From contig CM042548.1 in assembly GCA_023630585.1 (NCBI GenBank), positions 3,519,527 through 3,583,526 on the forward strand: a DNA stretch of 64,000 nucleotides, written 5' to 3'. This DNA comes from Cranoglanis bouderius. Its lineage: Eukaryota; Chordata; Actinopteri; Siluriformes; Cranoglanididae. Position 1 is the first letter of the stretch. Each line of letters opens with the position of its first letter. This document shows positions 58,301 through 64,000 of this stretch, one piece after another. The position numbers were made by a program, and so were the translations under genes. The notes under the pieces were generated by a model. That model made no database searches, was not told where the DNA came from, and saw only the letters and a list, made by a program, of their open reading frames with translations.

Positions 58301-59662
58301 CTGAGTTACTGTAGCCTTTCTGTTAGCTTGAACCAGTCTGGCCATTCTCCGTTGACCTCTCTAATCAACAAGGCGTGTCCGTCCGCAGAACTGCTGCTCA
58401 CTGTTTATTTTTTTCTCTATTGCACCATTCTGAATAAACATTACTGAGTAACTGAGTAAACTAACTGCACTGAACACTTCTAAGATTAATAGGAATGCTG
58501 ACTGTGCACTGTGCCTCCTCACCCAACAGTGGTGGTTGACCTCACTAATGCTGTTGTAGCTGAATGGGCAAATCCTCACAGCCACCTTCCAAAATCTTGT
58601 GGAAAGACTTCCCAGAAGAGTGCAGGTTATAACAGCAAAGGGAGAATAAATGTGGAATGGGATGTTCAAAAAGCAGATATAGATGTGATGGTCAGGTGTC
58701 CAAAAAACTTTGGCCATATAACTACTCTTTCTCTGTTGACAACCTCAGTCCTGTCAAAAAACTAATGAAATATCCAAAATTCTGCTGCAAGTGCTTACCC
58801 AAACAAAAACAAAAATTTTTTTTTACGATACTCAGTGCGGTAACTTCCGGCTCTGCTCACGGTTTACTATTCTGTGTTGTTTCCCGTGTGGTATTTCTCT
58901 GTGCTCACCGTGCTTTGTCTCTCCGTGCTTCCAGGTTCACGTCTCGAGTCTCCTTCTGTTTGCTCCCGGTTCACTTCCTGCTACGCCCAGTTCCGAATTG
59001 CCTTCCCCCGTGGCTCTCCAGCTCGGCATGCCGCCGACCCGAGTTCAAGCCCCAGCCTCAACAACACTCAAGCCCCCTCCCGCTCGGTCCTTGAGCACTC
59101 GCTCCTCACGCTCCAGACCCGAGTCCGAATCCCGACCTCGACCACTCGTCTACTTCCCTCTCTCACACTTCCCCTATTCCCTTTAACCTTAAATAAAAAT
59201 CCGTTCTACTTGTATCCCTGTGTCTGTGTTCTGCACTTGGGTCCTCTTGTCCCCGTGGTGTCCCCCTAACAAATACAGCACTTAACTATGGCAGCACTAA
59301 TGGGAAACACACTAAACCAGACTACACCAATAAGTGTTTCTGAAGTGTAGATTTAGAACAGAACATTATGTACACAAAATGATGTAAAATAAACTTGAGT
59401 TATAAAACAAAGCAATGCATACAGAATGTGATATGGTGCATCTTTACTCCAGAGTGACTTAGTGTATAAAGTGACTACATGTCATTTTTAGCATGAAACT
59501 ATTCAGTTAACTATTCCGGCCATCACAGCACTATTTTTGGACTGCTGACCTGCCGCAAGAGCTGTATCTGCTCCATTTCCTCTCTGAGATGCTCCATCTT
59601 TCTCCTCATTGTGAAGCTGGGGTCTGTCGAGCCATACTCCTGACGACTACTGCGGGAAAATG
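52302..59662 (-). CDS. lrch2: LRCH2, C-terminal exons (coiled segment and CH domain)
   Basis: Four exons: 59662-59550 (113 nt), 55817-55680 (138), 54158-54081 (78), 52421-52302 (120, ends TAG). All junctions are in phase. The first encodes SRSSRQEYGSTDPSFTMRRK and a coiled MEHLREEMEQIQLLRQ. The next three make the calponin-homology domain: NLESRLKVLLPDDVGAAL, DGVVLCHLANHIRPRSVASI, PKLSMAKCRRNVENFLDACK, and CLPHHILEERGLVKVG with a short Ser/Thr-rich end. LRCH proteins are leucine-rich-repeat scaffolds linked to the cortical cytoskeleton. The LRR part lies right of the window. The choice of LRCH2 over LRCH1/3/4 rests on CH-domain sequence and on its position beside il13ra2 in the same orientation, as on human Xq23. 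The first donor here is the slightly unusual gtcagc. Confidence 0.9.
53820..54020 (-). repeat. Dispersed LINE-like repeat in lrch2 intron
   Basis: The aaaaacatgcc...aaattgctcctaggtgtgaatg...ttcccgggataggctccagacc pattern is another part of the fish repeat seen at 49,625. Confidence 0.6.
54160..55100. other. lrch2 intron, no further feature seen
   Basis: AT-rich intron between the second and third CH-domain exons; short frames only. Confidence 0.5.
55105..55268 (-). mobile_element. tRNA-derived SINE
   Basis: The reverse strand begins with caatggtagctcagtggtta (A box), followed by ggttgagagttcaaatccc (B box), the conserved gggcccatgagcaaggcc body and a ctctggataagggtgtc end. It is in the lrch2 intron. 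Confidence 0.85.
55820..57530. other. lrch2 intron, left part
   Basis: Nothing recognised apart from AT-rich DNA. A 143-codon plus-strand frame at 56,242-56,673 has no motif, splice or family support and is treated as chance. Confidence 0.4.
57535..58480 (-). mobile_element. Decayed Tc1-like element
   Basis: The left end follows a TA-rich CA run and reads gagcacttcattaggaac, a known style of Tc1 terminus. The minus strand shows the N-terminal half of the transposase at 58345-58103 (RLVQANRKATVTQ, RTLRQMGYNSRRP) and the catalytic C-terminal half at 57979-57680 (GYFQHDNALCH, SQSPDLNPTEHLWD), separated by frame changes. Confidence 0.8.
58490..58755. mobile_element. Second Tc1-family fragment
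   Basis: Ends in gatgtgatggtcaggtgtcc followed by aaaaaactttggccatat, a Tc1-type terminus distinct from its neighbour. No usable transposase frame remains. Confidence 0.55.
58830..59272 (+). mobile_element. Possible LTR fragment
   Basis: A GC-rich island in AT-rich intron DNA. It contains an AATAAA at about 59,192 followed by ttgtatccctgtgtctgtgttctgc and a tgtccccctaaca end, which resembles the R-U5 end of fish LTRs. No flanking duplication was identified, so the boundaries are guesses. Confidence 0.4.
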
Positions 59663-59804
59663 CTGAAACATGGATGACAAAAAAGTTAATTGCTATTAAT
59701 ATCATTAAATCTATTAAATATCAATAAAACAGTCTGTAAAACAATCTAGTGCAATCTTAGATAACTATGAAATAAGGAATTTATTTATAAATCATTGGTT
59801 GCTC

Positions 59805-60475
59805 CAGAGGTTTAGTACACAACATTAAAACCACCTGCCTAATATTGTGTACATCCCCCTTTTTGATTCCACGTAAAAGAAAATGTGGTTCATCAGACCA
59901 GGTCACCTTCTTCCACTGCTCCATGGTCCCATTCCGATGCTCACGTGCCCATTGTAAGCACTTTCCTTGGGTCAGACTGGTCTTGCGGCTACGCAGCCCC
60001 ATACACAATAAGCTGTGATGTACTGTGTGTTCTGGCACCTTTCTATCATAACCAGCATTAATCTTTTCACCAATCTGCACTACAATAGCCCTTCTGTGGG
60101 ATTGGACCAGATGGGCTAGCCTTTGCTTCCTACGAGCATCAATGAGCCTTGGGTGCCCATGACCCTGTCGTCGGTTCACCTGTTGTCCTTCCTTGGACCA
60201 CTTTTGATAGGTACTAACCACTGCATACTGCGAACACCCCACAAGACCTGCCATTTTGGAGATGTCAGACCCAGTCGTGTAGCCATCACAATTTGGCCTT
60301 TGTCAAAGTCATTCAGATCCTTATGCTTGCCATTTTTCCTGCTTCCCAACTTTGAGAACTGACTGTTAACTTGCTGCGTAATATCTCCCACCCCTTGACA
60401 GGTGCCATTGTAACAAGATAATCAATATTATTCACTCTACCGGTCAGTGGTTTTAATGTTATGACTGATCAGTGT
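59805..60475 (-). mobile_element. Tc1-like element, N-terminal part of transposase
   Basis: The right end reads, on the minus strand, acactgatcagtcataacattaaaacc and is partly mirrored at 59,828-59,850. The minus-strand frame 60254-59781 has the helix-turn-helix (VGCSQYAVVSTYQKW), RRQGHGHPRL linker and WSDEPHF first catalytic motif. The C-terminal catalytic half is lost. Confidence 0.8.
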
Positions 60476-60482
60476 ATAATTG

Positions 60483-62267
<1,785 letters not shown>

Positions 62268-62759
62268 TACGACTTATATTTTATGACTTCTACATTATCA
62301 GGTCAGTACAAAAAACATTAGTTTTCTAGTTTTCAAGTCAGTATAAAAAACATAAATTTTTCTTTGTATGTCATTAAAGAAAGCAGCATATTATGTAAGA
62401 TACCACTTTATTTTATTTTATTTTTATTTTTACAAAAAACACAATGAAGGCTGCTGGGTTTTACTGCAAAAATAAGAAACGAGTGCGAAAGTCAAAGTCT
62501 CCAGAAGAACTGTGGCTGGTTCTGCAAGATGCTCAATAAAATCTACCAGCTAATTTCCTTATAAAACTGCACTAATTATACCAGAGACTAGTTTTATTTT
62601 TATGTCACCAAATATTGAGTTTGTTTCATTTACTACTGTTTATTGTGTGCAGTGGAGTAAAAGTAAATGGTAGCAGGTTTTGTGTTTGTCCGGAATACCT
62701 GTCTGATGAGGACATAAACCTGTCAGCATAAACAACTTCAGGCATGATTTTATGATTTA

Positions 62760-63145
62760 CAGTATCTCACAAAAGTGAGTGCACGTGCACTCAACTTCTT
62801 TGGTCAACCATGGCGAGGCCTGTTCTGAGTGGAACCTGTCCTGTTAAACCGCTGTATGGTCTTGGCCACCGTGCTGCAGCTCAGTTTCAGGTTTTTGGCA
62901 ATCTTCTTATAGCCTAGGCCATCTTTATGTAGAGCAACAATTCTTTTCTTCAGATCCTCAGAGAGTTCTTTGCCATGAGGTGCCATGTTGAACTTCCAGT
63001 GACCAGTATGAGAGAGTGTGAGAGCGATAACACCAAACTTAACACACCTGTAGCAAAGTGTCATTTCTTCACTGTTGTCCCATGAAAAGATATAATAAAA
63101 TATGTACAGAAATGTGAGGGGTGTACTCACTTTTGTGAGATACTG
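62760..63145 (-). mobile_element. Internally deleted copy of the same Tc1 family
   Basis: One end joins the terminal motif directly to internal transposase sequence, the other keeps the full terminal repeat. The minus strand encodes only the first roughly 60 residues of transposase (MAPHGKELSEDLKKRIVALH through the helix-turn-helix, 62985-62804). Confidence 0.85.
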
Positions 63146-63149
63146 TATG

Positions 63150-64000
63150 TGAATGCACAAACTTTATATAAATACACACTTTTTAAATAGCACACACCAC
63201 TAGAGGCAGTGCAGTCATGTCTTTAAAACTGTTTATTCCTGGTTTTGGTAGTGTTTTGTTACTATACAAAGCTTATACTTGGAAACAAAGTGGATTCATT
63301 GACAAAATACTTACGAATGGATCAGTTCCACAGGAATGACCATATCTCCCTACTGCATTCTACACTAATACTGCAGAGCATCTGAAAGTCCCTCCAGGAA
63401 CTTTGATTTATTGCAGATTTGGGCCAAGACGCGTCACGTGATATCATCACAACGCGTGTTCAGCCAAAGCCCTCTTCGATTCATGTACATCAAACATGAG
63501 TACAGCTAAAATGTCACATTTACCAATTGCAATTTTACCAATTCAAGTAGTTTGCCACAGAAAAATCTGCAAATTGCATTGCAAACTTTGAAAAAAGCCA
63601 CAGCAAAATCAAGTATTTCTGAGCACAACAATTACAAAAAAAAAACAAAAAACTCCTGTATAGACTGATCTGCATACCTTTTCCTGCTCTCTGACACTTG
63701 ATCAAGCTTGTGAAGGGCTTAATAACTGGCAGAAGAGTTTAGTTCTGCCATTAAGATTAATAAAATGGGAACTATTTCATAGAGAAGAAAAAAATGCTGA
63801 TGCATACTGACATCTGAATGATATAAAAACAGGAAAACATAATTTAACATGGGATGTTCTGTGTTGTGTAATGTGTTCCTTAGAATACCCAAAATATGAT
63901 GAGAGGTTGATAATGAACAATACAACAGCTAACCTCTGAACATTAGCTTCAGTGAACAAATGGCACAGTGCCAAAGATGCTATTCTCTTCCACTAGGTCA
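63150..64000. other. lrch2 intron, right end of window
   Basis: AT-rich with no confident exon. A possible small minus-strand exon near 63,675-63,714 is discussed among the rejected items. Confidence 0.4.

Noticed and set aside
63675..63714. Possible small lrch2 exon on the minus strand ending AAAAG before gtatgc
   Set aside because: The frame that looks coding (LHKLDQVSESRK) leaves two bases over, which does not match the one base needed by the exon at 59662; the alternative phase has no recognisable similarity.

Overview
The window is vertebrate nuclear DNA, almost certainly from a teleost fish. The genes are split by GT-AG introns, three recognisable loci are vertebrate immune or scaffold genes, and the introns are full of Tc1-like transposons, hAT relics, tRNA-type SINEs and long AT/GT microsatellites. 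The species cannot be read from the sequence.

Layout. (1) About 405-18,350 (+): seven diverged, roughly 1.7-2.6 kb tandem units. Each carries one 13-nt and one 14-nt exon-like insert between near-perfect splice signals (microexons A1-A7 and B1-B7). An A plus a B is 27 nt, so each unit can encode one nonapeptide in phase 0. Only that phase is open in every pair, and it is the phase in which the first exon of the downstream gene enters. The flanking introns are nearly identical between units while the microexons differ at up to 10 of 13-14 positions. Unit 6 is interrupted by a 3.4-kb gag-only LTR retrotransposon whose Gag carries a methionine-aminopeptidase-1-type zinc finger. (2) 19,330-24,610 (+): seven exons of a FIIND (ZU5-UPA) plus CARD protein of the NLRP1/CARD8 inflammasome type. 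The array is probably the variable linker just N-terminal to FIIND; the rest of the gene lies left of the window. (3) 24.6-29.4 kb: 3' flank, hAT transposase relics and a SINE. (4) 29,474-30,147 (-): a small single-pass membrane protein that I do not recognise. (5) 31.86-31.97 kb: a compact CTCF-like motif, a perfect ISRE and a TATA box, with no recognisable gene behind them. (6) 34,350-43,029 (-): a complete nine-coding-exon cytokine receptor, il13ra2, with an upstream 5'UTR exon near 44.1 kb. (7) 52,302-59,662 (-): the last four coding exons of lrch2 (calponin-homology end); the gene continues to the right. il13ra2 next to lrch2 in the same orientation matches the human Xq23 order. (8) The remainder is introns and intergenic DNA with at least eight Tc1-like elements, one of them 1,508 bp with TA duplications and about 200-bp inverted repeats.

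The most interesting system is the hypervariable microexon array joined to an inflammasome FIIND-CARD gene. It looks like a combinatorial or diversifying linker, and by analogy with the protease tripwire regions of NLRP1 and CARD8 it could be a set of decoy cleavage or degradation sequences. That function is inference; the splice phase logic and the exon-versus-intron divergence are directly visible.
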